DNA of 64,000 nt from Flaccisagitta enflata (Eukaryota; Chaetognatha; Sagittoidea; Aphragmophora). Both the position numbers and the translations under genes were made by a program. The notes beneath the pieces were generated by a model, which saw only the letters and a list, made by a program, of their open reading frames with translations, did no database searches and was not told the DNA's origin. Below are positions 12,316-24,955 of the stretch, one piece after another. Position 1 is the stretch's first letter. Every line of letters begins with the position of its first letter. The stretch spans positions 62,310,001 through 62,374,000 of the forward strand of contig OZ231126.1 of NCBI GenBank assembly GCA_965153355.1. The letters run 5' to 3'.

Positions 12316-12385
12316 GCGCCTCTATGAGAGGCTTTGTCCGTCTGTGGGTTTGTGGGCCCGTTCATCCGTCCATAAGTCCATCTGT
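12316..12385 (+). repeat. Hairpin-capped family C element
   Basis: The hairpin GCCTC-TATGA-GAGGC (12316-12330) runs into TTTGTCCGTCTGTGGG and a degenerate GTCC tract, matching the organisation at 6543 and 57540. Confidence 0.55.
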
Positions 12386-13200
12386 AACTTACAAGTTAAA
12401 GTGAAGACACAAGCGTTTTCGCTCCTACGCACGTATGTATTAGTGTGGAGGGGGTACAGAAGGAGGGTTGTACGGCTAAGCCCCACCCGTCCACGACGAT
12501 ATATTGTAACCCCACGTTACTTGTTGTCTTCGCTTTCTGTTTCCTTGTGTTTGGGCCAATGTTGTGTTTTCCTGAATTATTAAATATGAGGAAACTTTTC
12601 TATCTAGGAAAAAAGGGGTGAGATGATGGTAATGGCTACACCGGGTTGACGGGATTGATACTTTTAGATGAAAGAGGAAGACAGCCTGTCCGGGGTAAAA
12701 AGAACGATGAAAGTGAGAGATGTGGACAGGAGCACGGAGGTAGGTCAGGGTTTAAGTAATAGAGTAAGAACTCAGAACTAGAGTAAGATTTGGACCACTT
12801 GGGGTGAAAATTCGTAGGGTGAGGGATTGGTAAGTCGTTGTCGTAGCCAGCCCTGATTCGAAGAGGAAGTCGAAACAGTGTAAAGAAATTGTGTGATGAC
12901 ACAGAAAATCGTCTCTTGGAAAGTAAAACATAGAAAATTGAAAATATTATCCATCTTCTCAGTTTCGGTTTGTCCTTCGTCTCTACTCCTTGTGTTTTTT
13001 TATTTTTGCTTGAAAAAAATAAAAAAAAAACAAGAAATACCAATGCAACTAAGCCCACGTTTACAAATGAACTGATTGATACACAATATCCAGAGCATGA
13101 ACAAATGGCTGTTGATTTAGTGCCATAACTCTCATCGAAAATACATTATTCACCTAAAAATCTGAGAGAATCTGAAACTACTTCGAATTTCTGAAAAAAA
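12386..13200. other. Non-coding stretch
   Basis: No supported gene. A minus-strand frame of 140 codons (12636-13058) is Phe/Leu/Ser/Pro-rich and lacks any recognised domain. Poly-A runs occur near 13015-13030. Confidence 0.45.
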
Positions 13201-13220
13201 ATGCCACCAACCACATTTTT

Positions 13221-13400
13221 AGTCGCGTGGTCCGCGACTTCACAACCCGCTATGTCGGTCGGTCGCGTCGGTCAGTTAGTCAGTTGGTTAGTTGGTCGGT
13301 CGGTTGGTACCCGTTTTGGGAAGCGACCCCAAAGGAACTTGCAGTCGTCCGTCCATCCGTCCGTACGTACGAACGTACGTACGTACGCCCCCCTTCCCCC
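13221..13400 (+). repeat. Dispersed hairpin-capped element (family B)
   Basis: The element starts with the hairpin AGTCGCG-TGGTC-CGCGACT (13221-13239), then ACAACCCGCTATGTCGGTC and a GGTC/AGTT tetranucleotide tract to about 13310. A GTTTTGGGAAGCGACCCCAA block follows, and then a CGTACGTACG-type palindromic tract (13358-13387). The inverted relative at 56275-56406 shares the hairpin, the GGTTGG tract and the GCGGCCCCAAAG block. Confidence 0.65.
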
Positions 13401-13439
13401 CAAGGCTACTCAGACCCCAGATCAACTCTCTTAGATAAA

Positions 13440-13560
13440 AGATTAGCCCTCCCAGGCCTAAAACCAACCCACCTAGATCCTTAATTGGCTTTCTGGCCCA
13501 AAATCACCCTCTCAGGCCAATAATCAGCCCTCAAATTTTCAGGTCTTAAAGATGTCTTTA
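13440..13560. repeat. Degenerate AGGCC-rich repeat
   Basis: Repeated CCCTCCCAGGCCTAAAA-like units of about 35 bp, similar in wording to the arrays at 8740-9046 and 56830-57080. Confidence 0.45.
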
Positions 13561-13578
13561 TCCCTGATCTCATAAAAA

Positions 13579-13896
13579 ATGATGAAAGAAAAAAAAAAGA
13601 TCAAAAAGAGGCCTATGTTTAGAAGAAATTCACATCCGGACTTCCGATCAAAGCCTGACAGTCAAGTGCTAGGCCTAGTTACTAACCCCATGACTGCTGG
13701 AAAGAAGACATCCTTGCACAATGCCAAAAGGCATTTACTGGGACGCTGGGGATTTGCCCAGGAGGGCCTTTTGGGGCACGCCAAGACGCCCGAGGAAGAA
13801 GGGATAGCCATGTTTACGAATGTGATGTCATCGGCACCGAACGGTTTTGAAATGTTAGGGACTTTACCTCTGTTTTACCGGTATTCGTACCGGTAG
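13579..13896 (+). CDS. Unassigned small reading frame, 105 codons
   Basis: It starts at ATG and is Lys/Arg-rich at the N-terminus (the first 15 residues include ten Lys or Arg), followed by a mixed-composition part with a GRWGFAQEGLLGHAKTPEEE stretch. No domain, signal peptide or membrane segment is recognised. It lies between a degenerate repeat and the sequence leading to the satellite, with no visible promoter. The composition after residue 20 is less biased than neighbouring chance frames, which is the only reason to record it. It may be an exon fragment or chance. Confidence 0.2.
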   Translation: MMKEKKKIKKRPMFRRNSHPDFRSKPDSQVLGLVTNPMTAGKKTSLHNAKRHLLGRWGFAQEGLLGHAKTPEEEGIAMFTNVMSSAPNGFEMLGTLPLFYRYSYR

Positions 13897-13899
13897 CTC

Positions 13900-14339
13900 G
13901 TCGCTTTTTAAAGATGAATTTTGTTTATCACATGTTTGTACAATGCCATTGTACTGGATATCGTGCTTTCATGGGGATTGCCCAGGACAAGCTGTCCAAA
14001 ACTGGAGCACTGTTTTTTGCTCGTATGTTATTGTTGGAAGCCCCGGCTTAAGTGTGATCTCCCCCCCCTACATAATCATTGCGCTGCTGTGTAATTTATT
14101 TTGCCCCATGGAGGGAATAAACCTTGTTTTCATGTTTCATGTTTCATATAAGCCCTTGGACCCCCTGCTTCTGGCAATCAAATGCCTTCAAACCTGCCCC
14201 CTCAGGACGTCTGGAAATTCACCCCTGTGTCCTAAAGAACATCGGCGCTTTGGGGCTGCTGCCCTACTCTCACTCCACTCTTTCAGCTGATCACTCCAAG
14301 CAGGGCATCGGGTACCGCTGACTATGTGCGATCCTTGGA
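13900..14339. other. Unassigned sequence with an AATAAA near its end
   Basis: Mixed-composition DNA including a small CAATGCCATTG hairpin (13941-13951) and a GGGAATAAACCTTGTTTTCA motif near 14113 that could be a polyadenylation signal or a retroposon tail. Nothing further is supported. Confidence 0.35.
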
Positions 14340-14472
14340 TGACTAGTTACTTTTCCGACCTTTGGGTTTTTTTTACAGCTCACCAATCCTGCCCAAGTGA
14401 TAAAATGAACCTCTCTATTACTGCCCCTGCCCATCAGAACGCGACTGGGGTAGCCGTGTATCCGGCCTGGAG
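14340..14472 (+). repeat. Dispersed family A element, 5'-truncated
   Basis: Shares CCAATCCTGCCCAAGTGAT, CTGCCCCTGCCCA and ACGCGACTGGGGTAGC with other family A copies and ends at the hallmark GTGTATCCGGCC. It lies 34 bp left of the satellite boundary. Confidence 0.7.
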
Positions 14473-14569
14473 AGACGATTTAAAGCCTGCGGACGTAGCG
14501 GGTTATAAGCTGAAGACAACAGAAATTTAGCCTTATGTCTCGATATGGTAAACTGCGGCAACTTATAGA

Positions 14570-14612
14570 GCGCCTCGCCGCCATATTGCGGGACTATTAG
14601 CCAACTCAGCTC
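14570..14612. other. Conserved GC-rich box of the satellite unit
   Basis: Within an AT-rich unit, the stretch containing GAGCGCCTCGCCGCCATATT and GCGGGACTATTAGCCAACTC stands out as GC-rich and nearly invariant in all units read, for example at 15543, 32068 and 47645. It lies about 60 bp after the unit landmark. It could be a protein-binding site; that is inference. Confidence 0.5.
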
Positions 14613-17600
14613 ATCATTTGCTTTCTCAAGAACCAAAAGAGCAATTTCAGGCCAAAATTTGAGTGGTTGGAGCCAGTGGAAGAGGGGAACCAGGGGTAAA
14701 TGTAACTATTAGGAGTATCTCAGAAATGTATGGATAAAGTGGCCAAAGGTCGATCAAGGCAAAATTGCAGACTTTGGGCTAGTGAGAACTGCTTGATTGC
14801 TTGTCATATAGTTATTAGTATCTAATTGGTCAAAACTAGAATGATGGGAGCAATTAGTTTTGCCTCATATGCAGGATAGCCCTATGTTGCTGTATGGGGG
14901 TAGTAGTCCAAATTTACATCAAAATCGCGTATATAGTCTCTTTTTCAGTAATTTTTTTGCATTTTGGGGATATTCATCAGTCAATTGAATATGTTTTATC
15001 ACTCATCAACCCTTTAGCTTGCATGAGACAAAAAATCAAGCCAAAATTCCAATTCAACTAGATTTTATAGACTGTCAAAGTATGGCTGAGTTTTGCTTAT
15101 TGCTCATTTTGTCGACTATTGAGTGCACCCTTATAAGGAAACTGCCAAGTATTAGGATATCAAAAAATGAATTTTTGCCAGATTTTTTGGTTCAAAAGTG
15201 TAGAATCATGATTTTTTAGATGGTTTTAGACATTTTTGAGACTTTTTAGTAAGCTGTTTGTCCCTAAATAGCTTTTAAAGTGGAAAGGATTTTTTGGATT
15301 TTGGGGGATTTTTGTCTCCTAATCGAGGCTAGAAATTGGGTTTTATTTGACTGTTACATAGTGAAAATGGTTAAATCAACCCTAATTTTTTGGCATTTTA
15401 CCTAAAAACAACCAATTGACCCCTCTAGAACTCATATTTTGATTGATTTCAAGTTTTTATATTTTATTTTTCCTCTAATAAAGCTGAAGACAACAGAAAT
15501 TTAGCCTTATGTCTCGATATGGTAAACTACGGCAACTTATAGAGCGCCTCGCCGCCATATTGCGGGACTATTAGCCAACTCAGCTCATCATTTGCTTTCT
15601 CAAGAACCAAAAGAGCAATTTCAGGCCAAAATTTGAGTGGTTGGAGCCAGTGGAAGAGGGGAACCAGGGGTAAATGTAACTATTAGGAGTATCTCAGAAA
15701 TGTATGGATAAAGTGGCCAAAGGTCGATCAAGGCAAAATTGCAGACTTTGGGCTAGTGAGAACTGCTTGATTGCTTGTCATATAGTTATTAGTATCTAAT
15801 TGGTCAAAACTAGAATGATGGGAGCAATTAGTTTTGCCTCATATGCAGGATAGCCCTATGTTGCTGTATGGGGGTAGTAGTCCAAATTTACATCAAAATC
15901 GCGTATATAGTGTCTTTTTCAGTAATTTTTTTGCATTTTGGGGATATTCATCAGTCAATTGAATATGTCTTATCACTCATCAACCCTTTAGCTTGCATGA
16001 GACAAAAATCAAGCCAAAATTCCAATTCAACTAGATTTTATAGACTGTCAAAGTATGGCTGAGTTTTGCTTATTGCTCATTTTGACGACTATTGAGTGCA
16101 CCCTTATAAGGAAACTGCCAAATATTAGGATATCAAAAAATGAATTTTTGCTAGATTTTTTGGTTCAAAAGTGTAGAATCATGATTTTTTAGATGGTTTT
16201 AGACATTTTCGAGACTTTTTAGTAAGCTGTTTGTCCCTAAATAGCTTTTAAAGTGGAAAGGATTTTTTGGATTTTGGGGGATTTTTGTCTCCTAAACGAG
16301 GCTAAAAATTGGGTTTTATTTGACTGTTACATAGTGAAAATGGTTAAATCAACCCTAATTTTTTGGCATTTTACCTTAAAACATCCATTTGACCCTTCTA
16401 GAACTCATATTTTGATTGATTTCAAGTTTTTATATTTTATTTTTCCTCTAATAAAGCTGAAGACAACAGAAATTTAGCCTTATGTCTCGATATGGTAAAC
16501 TGCGGCAACTTATAGAGCGCCTCGCCGCCATATTGCGGGACTATTAGCCAACTCAGCTCATCATTTGCTTTCTCAAGAACCAAAAGAGCAATTTCAGGCC
16601 AAAATTTGAGTGGTTGGAGCCAGTGGAAGAGGGGAACCAGGGGTAAATGTAACTATTAGGAGTATCTCAGAAATGTATGGATAAAGTGGCCAAAGGTCGA
16701 TCAAGGCAAAATTGCAGACTTTGGGCTAGTGAGAACTGCTTGATTGCTTGTCATATAGTTATTAGTATCTAATTGGTCAAAACTAGAATGATGGGAGCAA
16801 TTAGTTTTGCCTCATATGCAGGATAGCCCTATGTTGCTGTATGGGGGTAGTAGTCCAAATTTACATCAAAATCGCGTATATAGTGTCTTTTTCAGTAATT
16901 TTTTTGCATTTTGGGGATATTCATCAGTCAATTGAATATGTCTTATCACTCATCAACCCTTTAGCTTGCATGAGACAAAAAATCAAGCCAAAATTCCAAT
17001 TCAACTAGATTTTATAGACTGTCAAAGTATGGCTGAGTTTTGCTTATTGCTCATTTTGTCGACTATTGGTGCACCCTTATAAGGAAACTGCCAAATATTA
17101 GGATATCAAAAAATGAATTTTTGCTAGATTTTTGGTCCAAAAGTGTAGAATCATGATTTTTAGATGGTTTTAGACATTTTTTTTCGAGACTTTTTAGTAA
17201 GCTGTTTGTCCCTAAATAGCTTTTAAAGTGGAAAGGATTTTTTGGATTTTGGGGGATTTTTGTCTCCTAAACGAGGCTAAAAATTGGGTTTTATTTGACT
17301 GTTACATAGTGAAAATGGTTAAATCAACCCTAATTTTTTGGCATTTTACCTTAAAACATCCATTTGACCCTTCTAGAACTCATATTTTGATTGATTTCAA
17401 GTTTTTATATTTTATTTTTCCTCTAATAAAGCTGAAGACAACAGAAATTTAGCCTTATGTCTCGATAGTGGTAAACTTCTGGCAACTTATAGAGCGCCTC
17501 GCCGCCATATTGCGGGACTATTAGCCAACTCAGCTCATCATTTGCTTTCTCAAGAACCAAAAGAGCAATTTCAGGCCAAAATTTGAGTGGTTGGAGCCAG

Positions 17601-20600
17601 TGGAAGAGGGGAACCAGGGGTAAATGTAACTATTAGGAGTATCTCAGAAATGTATGGATAAAGTGGCCAAAGGTCGATCAAGGCAAAATTGCAGACTTTG
17701 GGCTGAGTGAGAACTGCTTGATTGCTTGTCATATAGTTAGTATCTAATTGGTCAAAACTAGAATGATGGGAGCAATTAGTTTTGCCTCATATGTAGGATA
17801 GCCCTATGTTGCTGTATGGGGGTAGTAGTCCAAATTTACATCAAAATCGCGTATATAGTGTCTTTTTCAGTAATATTTTTGCATTTTGGGGATATTCATC
17901 AGTCAATTGAATATGTCTTATCACTCATCAACCCTTTAGCTTGCATGAGACAAAAATCAAGCCAAAATTTCAATTCAACTAGATTTTATAGACTGTCAAA
18001 GTAGGGCTGAGTTTGGCTTATTGCTCATTTTGTCGACTATTGAGTGCACCCTTATAAGGAAACTGCAAAGTATTAGAATATCAAAAAATGAATTTTTGCT
18101 AGATTTTTTGGTTCAAAAATGTAGAATCATAATTTTTAAGATGATTTTAGGCAATTTTGAGACTTTTTAGTAAGCTCTTTGTCCCTAAATAGCTTTCAAA
18201 AAGGAAATGATTTTTTGGATTTTGGGGGATTTTTGTCTCCTAATCGAGGCTAGAAATTGGGTTTTATTTGACTGTTACATAGTGAAAATGGTCAAATCAA
18301 CCCTAATTTTTTGGCATTTTACCTAAAAACAACCAATTGACCCCTCTTGAACTCATATTTTGATTGATTTCAAGTTTTTATATTTTATTTGTCCTCTAAT
18401 AAAGCTGAAGACAACAGAAATTTGGTCTTTTGTCTCGATATGGTCAACCGCGGCAACTTTTAGAGCGCCTCGCCGCCATCTTGCGGGACTATTAGCCAAC
18501 TCAGCTCATCATTTGCTTTCTCAAGAACCAAAAGAGCAATTTCAGGCCAAAATTTGAGTGGTTGGAGCCAGTGGAAGAGGGGAACCAGGGGTAAATGTAA
18601 CTATTAGGAGTATCTCGGAAATGTATGGATAAAGTGGCCAAAGGTCGATCAAGGCAAAATTGCAGACTTTGGGCTAGTGAGAACTGCTTGATTGCTTGTC
18701 ATATAGTTATTAGTATCTAATTGGTCAAAACTAGAATGATGGGAGCAATTAGTTTTGCCTCATATGCAGGATAGCCCTATGTTGCTGTGTGGGGGTAGTA
18801 GTCCAAATTTACATCAAAATCGCGTATATAGTGTCTTTTTCAGTAATTTTTTGCATTTTGGGGATATTCATCAGTCAATTGAATATGTCTTATCACTCAT
18901 CAACCCTTTAGCTTGCATGAGACAAAAAATCAAGCCAAAATTCCAATTCAACTAGATTTTATAGACTGTCAAAGTATGGCTGAGTTTTGTTATTTAACTC
19001 ATTTGTCGACTATTGAGTGCTGCCTTATATAAGAAACTGCCAAATATTGGGATATCAAAAATGAATTTTTGCTGGGTCATTGGTTCAAAAGTGTAGAATC
19101 ATGATTTTTTAGATGGTTTTAGACAATTTTGAGACTTTTTAGTAAGCTGTTTGTCCCTAAATAGCTTTTAAAGTGGAAAGGATTTTTTGGTTTAGAGTTT
19201 TTGTCTCCTAAAACGAGGCTAAAAATTGGGTTTTATTTGACTGTTACATAGTGAAAATGGTTAAATCAACCCTAATTTTTGGCATTTTACCTTAAAACAT
19301 CCATTTGACCCTTCTAGAACTCATATTTTGATTGATTTCAAGTTTTTATATTTTATTTTTCCTCTAATAAAGCTGAAGACAACAGAAATTTAGCCTTATG
19401 TCTCGATATGGTAAACTGCGGCAACTTATAGAGCGCCTCGCCGCCATATTGCGGGACTATTAGCCAACTCAGCTCATCATTTGCTTTCTCAAGAACCAAA
19501 AGAGCAATTTCAGGCCAAAATTTGAGTGGTTGGAGCCAGTGGAAGAGGGGAACCAGGGGTAAATGTAACTATTAGGAGTATCTCAGAAATGTATGGATAA
19601 AGTGGCCAAAGGTCGATCAAGGCAAAATTGCAGACTTTGGGCTAGTGAGAACTGCTTGATTGCTTGTCATATAGTTATTAGTATCTAATTGGTCAAAACT
19701 AGAATGATGGGAGCAATTAGTTTTGCCTCATATGTAGGATAGCCCTATGTTGCTGTATGGGGGTAGTAGTCCAAATTTACATCAAAATCGCGTATATAGT
19801 CTCTTTTTCAGTAATTTTTTTGCATTTTGGGGATATTCATCAGTCAATTGAATATGTTTTATCACTCATCAACCCTTTAGCTTGCATGAGACAAAAAATC
19901 AAGCCAAAATTCCAATTCAACTAGATTTTATAGACTGTCAAAGTATGGCTGAGTTTTGCTTATTGCTCATTTTGTCGACTATTGAGTGCACCCTTATAAG
20001 GAAACTGCCAAATATTAGGATATCAAAAAATGAATTTTTGCCAGATTTTTTGGTCCAAAAGTGTAGAATCATGATTTTTTAGATGGTTTTAGACATTTTC
20101 GAGACTTTTTAGTAAGCTGTTTGTCCCTAAATAGCTTTTAAAGTGGAAAGGATTTTTTGGATTTTGGGGGATTTTTGTCTCCTAATCGAGGCTAGAAATT
20201 GGGTTTTATTTGACTGTTACATAGTGAAAATGGTCAAATCAACCCTAATTTTTTGGCATTTTACCTAAAAACAACCAATTGACCCCTCTTGAACTCATAT
20301 TTTGATTGATTTCAAGTTTTTATATTTTATTTTTCCTCTAATAAAGCTGAAGACAACAGAAATTTAGCCTTATGTCTCGATATGGTAAACTGCGGCAACT
20401 TATAGAGCGCCTCGCCGCCATATTGCGGGACTATTAGCCAACTCAGCTCATCATTTGCTTTCTCAAGAACCAAAAGAGCAATTTCAGGCCAAAATTTGAG
20501 TGGTTGGAGCCAGTGGAAGAGGGGAACCAGGGGTAAATGTAACTATTAGGAGTATCTCAGAAATGTATGGATAAAGTGGCCAAAGGTCGATCAAGGCAAA

Positions 20601-23600
20601 ATTGCAGACTTTGGGCTAGTGAGAACTGCTTGATTGCTTGTCATATAGTTATTAGTATCTAATTGGTCAAAACTAGAATGATGGGAGCAATTAGTTTTGC
20701 CTCATATGCAGGATAGCCCTATGTTGCTGTATGGGGGTAGTAGTCCAAATTTACATCAAAATCGCGTATATAGTGTCTTTTTCAGTAATTTTTGCATTTT
20801 GGGGATATTCATCAGTCAATTGAATATGTCTTATCACTCATCAACCCTTTAGCTTGCATGAGACAAAAATCAAGCCAAAATTCCAATTCAACTAGATTTT
20901 ATAGACTGTCAAAGTATGGCTGAGTTTTGCTTATTGCTCATTTTGTCGACTATTGAGTGCACCCTTATAAGGAAACTGCCAAATATTAGGATATCAAAAA
21001 ATGAATTTTTGCTAGATTTTTTGGTCCAAAAGTGTAGAATCATGATTTTTTAGATGGTTTTAGACATTTTCGAGACTTTTTAGTAAGCTGTTTGTCCCTA
21101 AATAGCTTTTAAAGTGGAAAGGATTTTTTGGATTTTGGGGGATTTTTGTCTCCTAAACGAGGCTAAAAATTGGGTTTTATTTGACTGTTACATAGTGAAA
21201 ATGGTTAAATCAACCTTAATTTTTGGCATTTATGTATCCATTTGACCAACTAGAACTCATATTTTGATTGATTTCAGTTTTCTCTTATTTTTCCTCTAAT
21301 AAAGCTGAAGTGTAGAAATTTAGCCTTATGTCTCGATATAGTCACTTTCAGCAACTTATAGAAGCGCCTCACGCCGCCATATTGCGGGACTATTAGCCAA
21401 CTCAGCTCATCATTTGCTTTCTCAAGAACCAAAAGAGCAATTTCAGGCCAAAATTTGAGTGGTTGGAGCCAGTGGAAGAGGGGAACCAAGGGTAAATGTA
21501 ACTATTAGGAGTATCTCAGAAATGTATGGATAAAGTAGCCAAAGGTCGGTCAAGGCAAAATTGCAGACTTTGGGCTAGTGAGAACTGCGTGATTGCTTGT
21601 CATATAGTTATTAGTATCTAATTGGTCAAAACTAGAATGATGGGAGCAATTAGTTTTGCCTCATATGTAGGATAGCCCTATGTTGCTGTATGGGGGTAGT
21701 AGTCCAAATTTACATCAAAATCGCGTATATAGTGTATTTTTCAGTAATATTTTTGCATTTTGGGGATATTCATCAGTCAATTGAATATAATGTATCACTC
21801 ATCAACCCTTTAGCTTGCATGAGACAAAAATCAAGCCAAAATTCCAATTCAGCTAGATTTTATAGACTGTAAAAGTATGGCTGAGTTTTGCTTATTGCTC
21901 ATTTTGTCGACTATTGAGTGCACCCTTATAAGGAAACTGCCAAGTATTAGGATATCAAAAAATGAATTTTTGCTAGATTTTTTGGTTCAAAAGTGTAGAA
22001 TCATGATTTTTTAGATGGTTTTACACATTTTCAAGACTTTTTAGTAAGCTGTTAGTCCCTAAATAGCTTTTAAAGTGAAAATGATTTTTTGGATTTTGGG
22101 GGATTTTTGTCTTCTAAAGGAGGCTAAAAATTGGGTTTTATTTGACTGTTACATGGTGAAAATGGCTAAATCAACCCTAATTGTTTGGCATTTTACCTTA
22201 AATCATCCATTTGACCCTTCTAGAACTCATATTTTGATTGATTTCAAGTTTTTATATTTCATTTGTCCTCTAATAAAGCTGAAGACAACAGAAATTTAGC
22301 CTTATGTCTCGATATGTTCAACCCCGGCAACTTTAAGAGCGCCTCGCCGCCATATTGCGGGACTATTAGCCAACTCAGCTTATCATTTGGTTTCTCAAGA
22401 ATCAAAAGAGCAATTTCAGCCCAAAATTTGAGTGGTTGGAGCAAGTGGAAGAGGGGAACCAGGGGTAAATGTAACTATTAGGAGTATCTCAGAAATGTAT
22501 GGATAAAGTGGCCAAAGGTCGATCAAGGCAAAATTGCAGACTTTGGGCTAGTGAGAACTGCTTGATTGCTTGTCATATGGTGACTAGTATCTAATTGGTC
22601 AAAACTAGAATGATGGGAGCAATTAGTTTTGCCTCATACGTAGGATAGCCCTATGTTGCTGTATGGGGGTAGTGGTCCAAATTTACATCAAAATCGCGTA
22701 TATAGTCTCTTTTTCAGTAATTTTTTTGCATTTTGGGGATATTCATCAGTCAATTGAATATGTTTTATCACTCATCAACCCTTTAGCTTGCATGAGACAA
22801 AAAATCAAGCCAAAATTCCAATTCAGCTAGATTTTATACACTGTCAAAGTATGGCTGAGTTTTGCTTATTGCTCATTTTGTCGACTATTGAGTGCACCCT
22901 TATAAGGAAACTGCCAAGTATTAGGATATCAAAAAATGAATTTTTGCTAGATTTTTTGGTTCAAAAGTGTAGAATCATGATTTTTTAGATGGTTTTACAC
23001 ATTTTCAAGACTTTTTAGTAAGCTGTTAGTCCCTAAATAGCTTTTAAAGTGAAAATGATTTTTTGGATTTTGGGGGATTTTTGTCTTCTAAAGGAGGCTA
23101 AAAATTGGGTTTTATTTGACTGTTACATGGTGAAAATGGCTAAATCAACCCTAATTGTTTGGCATTTTACCTTAAATCATCCATTTGACCCTTCTAGAAC
23201 TCATATTTTGATTGATTTCAAGTTTTTATATTTCATTTGTCCTCTAATAAAGCTGAAGACAACAGAAATTTAGCCTTATGTCTCGATATGGTCAACTGCG
23301 GCAACTTTAAGAGCGCCTCGCCGCCATATTGCGGGACTATTAGCCAACTCAGCTTATCATTTGGTTTCTCAAGAATCAAAAGAGCAATTTCAGCCCAAAA
23401 TTTGAGTGGTTGGAGCAAGTGGAAGAGGGGAACCAGGGGTAAATGTAACTATTAGGAGTATCTCAGAAATGTATGGATAAAGTGGCCAAAAGTCGATCAA
23501 GGCAAAATTGCAGACTTTAGGCTAGTGAGAACTGATTGATTGCTTGTCATATGGTTATTAGTATCTAATTGGTCAAAACTAGAATGATGAGATCTATTAG

Positions 23601-24845
23601 TTTTGCCTCATATGTAGGATAGCCCTATGTTGCTGTATGGGGGTAGTGGTCCAAATTTACATCAAAATCGCTTGTCGTATATAGTGTCTTTTTCAGTAAT
23701 TTTTTGCATTTTGGGGATATTCATCAGTCAATTGAATATGTTTTATCACTCATCAACCCTTTAGCTTGCATGAGACAAAAAATCAAGCCAAAATTCCAAT
23801 TCAACTAAATTTTATAGACTGTCAAAGTATGGCTGAGTTTTGCTTATTGCTCATTTTGTCGACTATTGAGTGCACCCTTATAAGGAAACTACCAAATATT
23901 AGGATATCAAAAAATGAATTTTTGCTAGATTTTTTGGTCCAAAAGTGTAGAATCATGATTTTAGATGGTTTAGACATTTTTCGAGACTTTTTAGTAAGCT
24001 GTTTGTCCCTAAATAGCTTTTAAAGTGGAAAGGATTTTTTGGATTTTGGGGATTTTTGTCTCCTAAACGAGGCTAAAAATTGGGTTTTATTTGACTGTTA
24101 CATAGTGAAAATGGTTACATCAGCCCTAATTTTTTGGCATTTTACCTTAAATCATCCATTTGACCCTCCTAGAACTCATAATTTGATTGATTTTAAATTT
24201 TTAAATTTTATTTATTCCTCTAATAAAGCTGAAGACAACAGAAATTTAGCCTTATGTCTCGATATGGTCAACCGCGGCAACTTATAGAGCGCCTCGCCGC
24301 CATATTGCGGGACTATTCCAACTCAGCTCATCATTTGCTTTCTCAAGAACCAAAGAGCAATTTCAGGCCAAAATTTGAGTGGTTGGAGCCAGTGGAAGAG
24401 GGGAACCAAGGGTAAATGTAACTATTAGGAGTATCTCAGAAATGTATGGATAAAGTGGCCAAAAGTCGATCAAGGCAAAATCGCAGACTTTGGGCTAGTG
24501 AGAACTGCTTGATTGCTTGTCATATAGTTATTAGTATCTAATTGGTCAAAACTAGAATGATGGGAGCAATTAGTTTTGCCTCATATGCAGGATAGCCCTA
24601 TGTTGCTGTATGGGGGTAGTAGTCCAAATTTACATCAAAATCGCGTATATAGTGTCTTTTTCAGTAATTCTTTTGCATTTTGGGGATAATCATCAGTCAA
24701 TTGAATATGTTTCATCACTCATCAACCCTTTAACTTGCCTGAGACAAAAAATCAAGCCAAAATTACAATGCAGCTAGATTTTATAGACTGTCAAAGTATG
24801 GCTGAGTTTGGCTTATTGCTCATTTTGTCGACTATTGAGTGCACC

Positions 24846-24955
24846 CAGCACACAGCGCAATCTGTAGTGATATTAATGCCCTGGGAAATTCCCCCATTAC
24901 AATTATTCATAAGTGAACCGGGCATAGTCTAAAAATGTCAGAATTTGATCCAGAT
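24846..24955. other. Replacement patch inside one satellite unit
   Basis: In the unit starting at 24228, about 100 bp normally containing CTTATAAGGAAACTGCC is replaced by unrelated sequence (CAGCACACAGCGCAATCTG onward). The satellite resumes near 24953. The unit is 986 bp long. It may be a gene-conversion tract, an insertion/deletion, or an assembly artefact. Confidence 0.7.

Noticed and set aside
12636-13058. 140-codon minus frame with a hydrophobic N-terminus.
   Set aside because: Composition bias from a T-rich tract explains the hydrophobic stretch; there is no domain and no supporting context.
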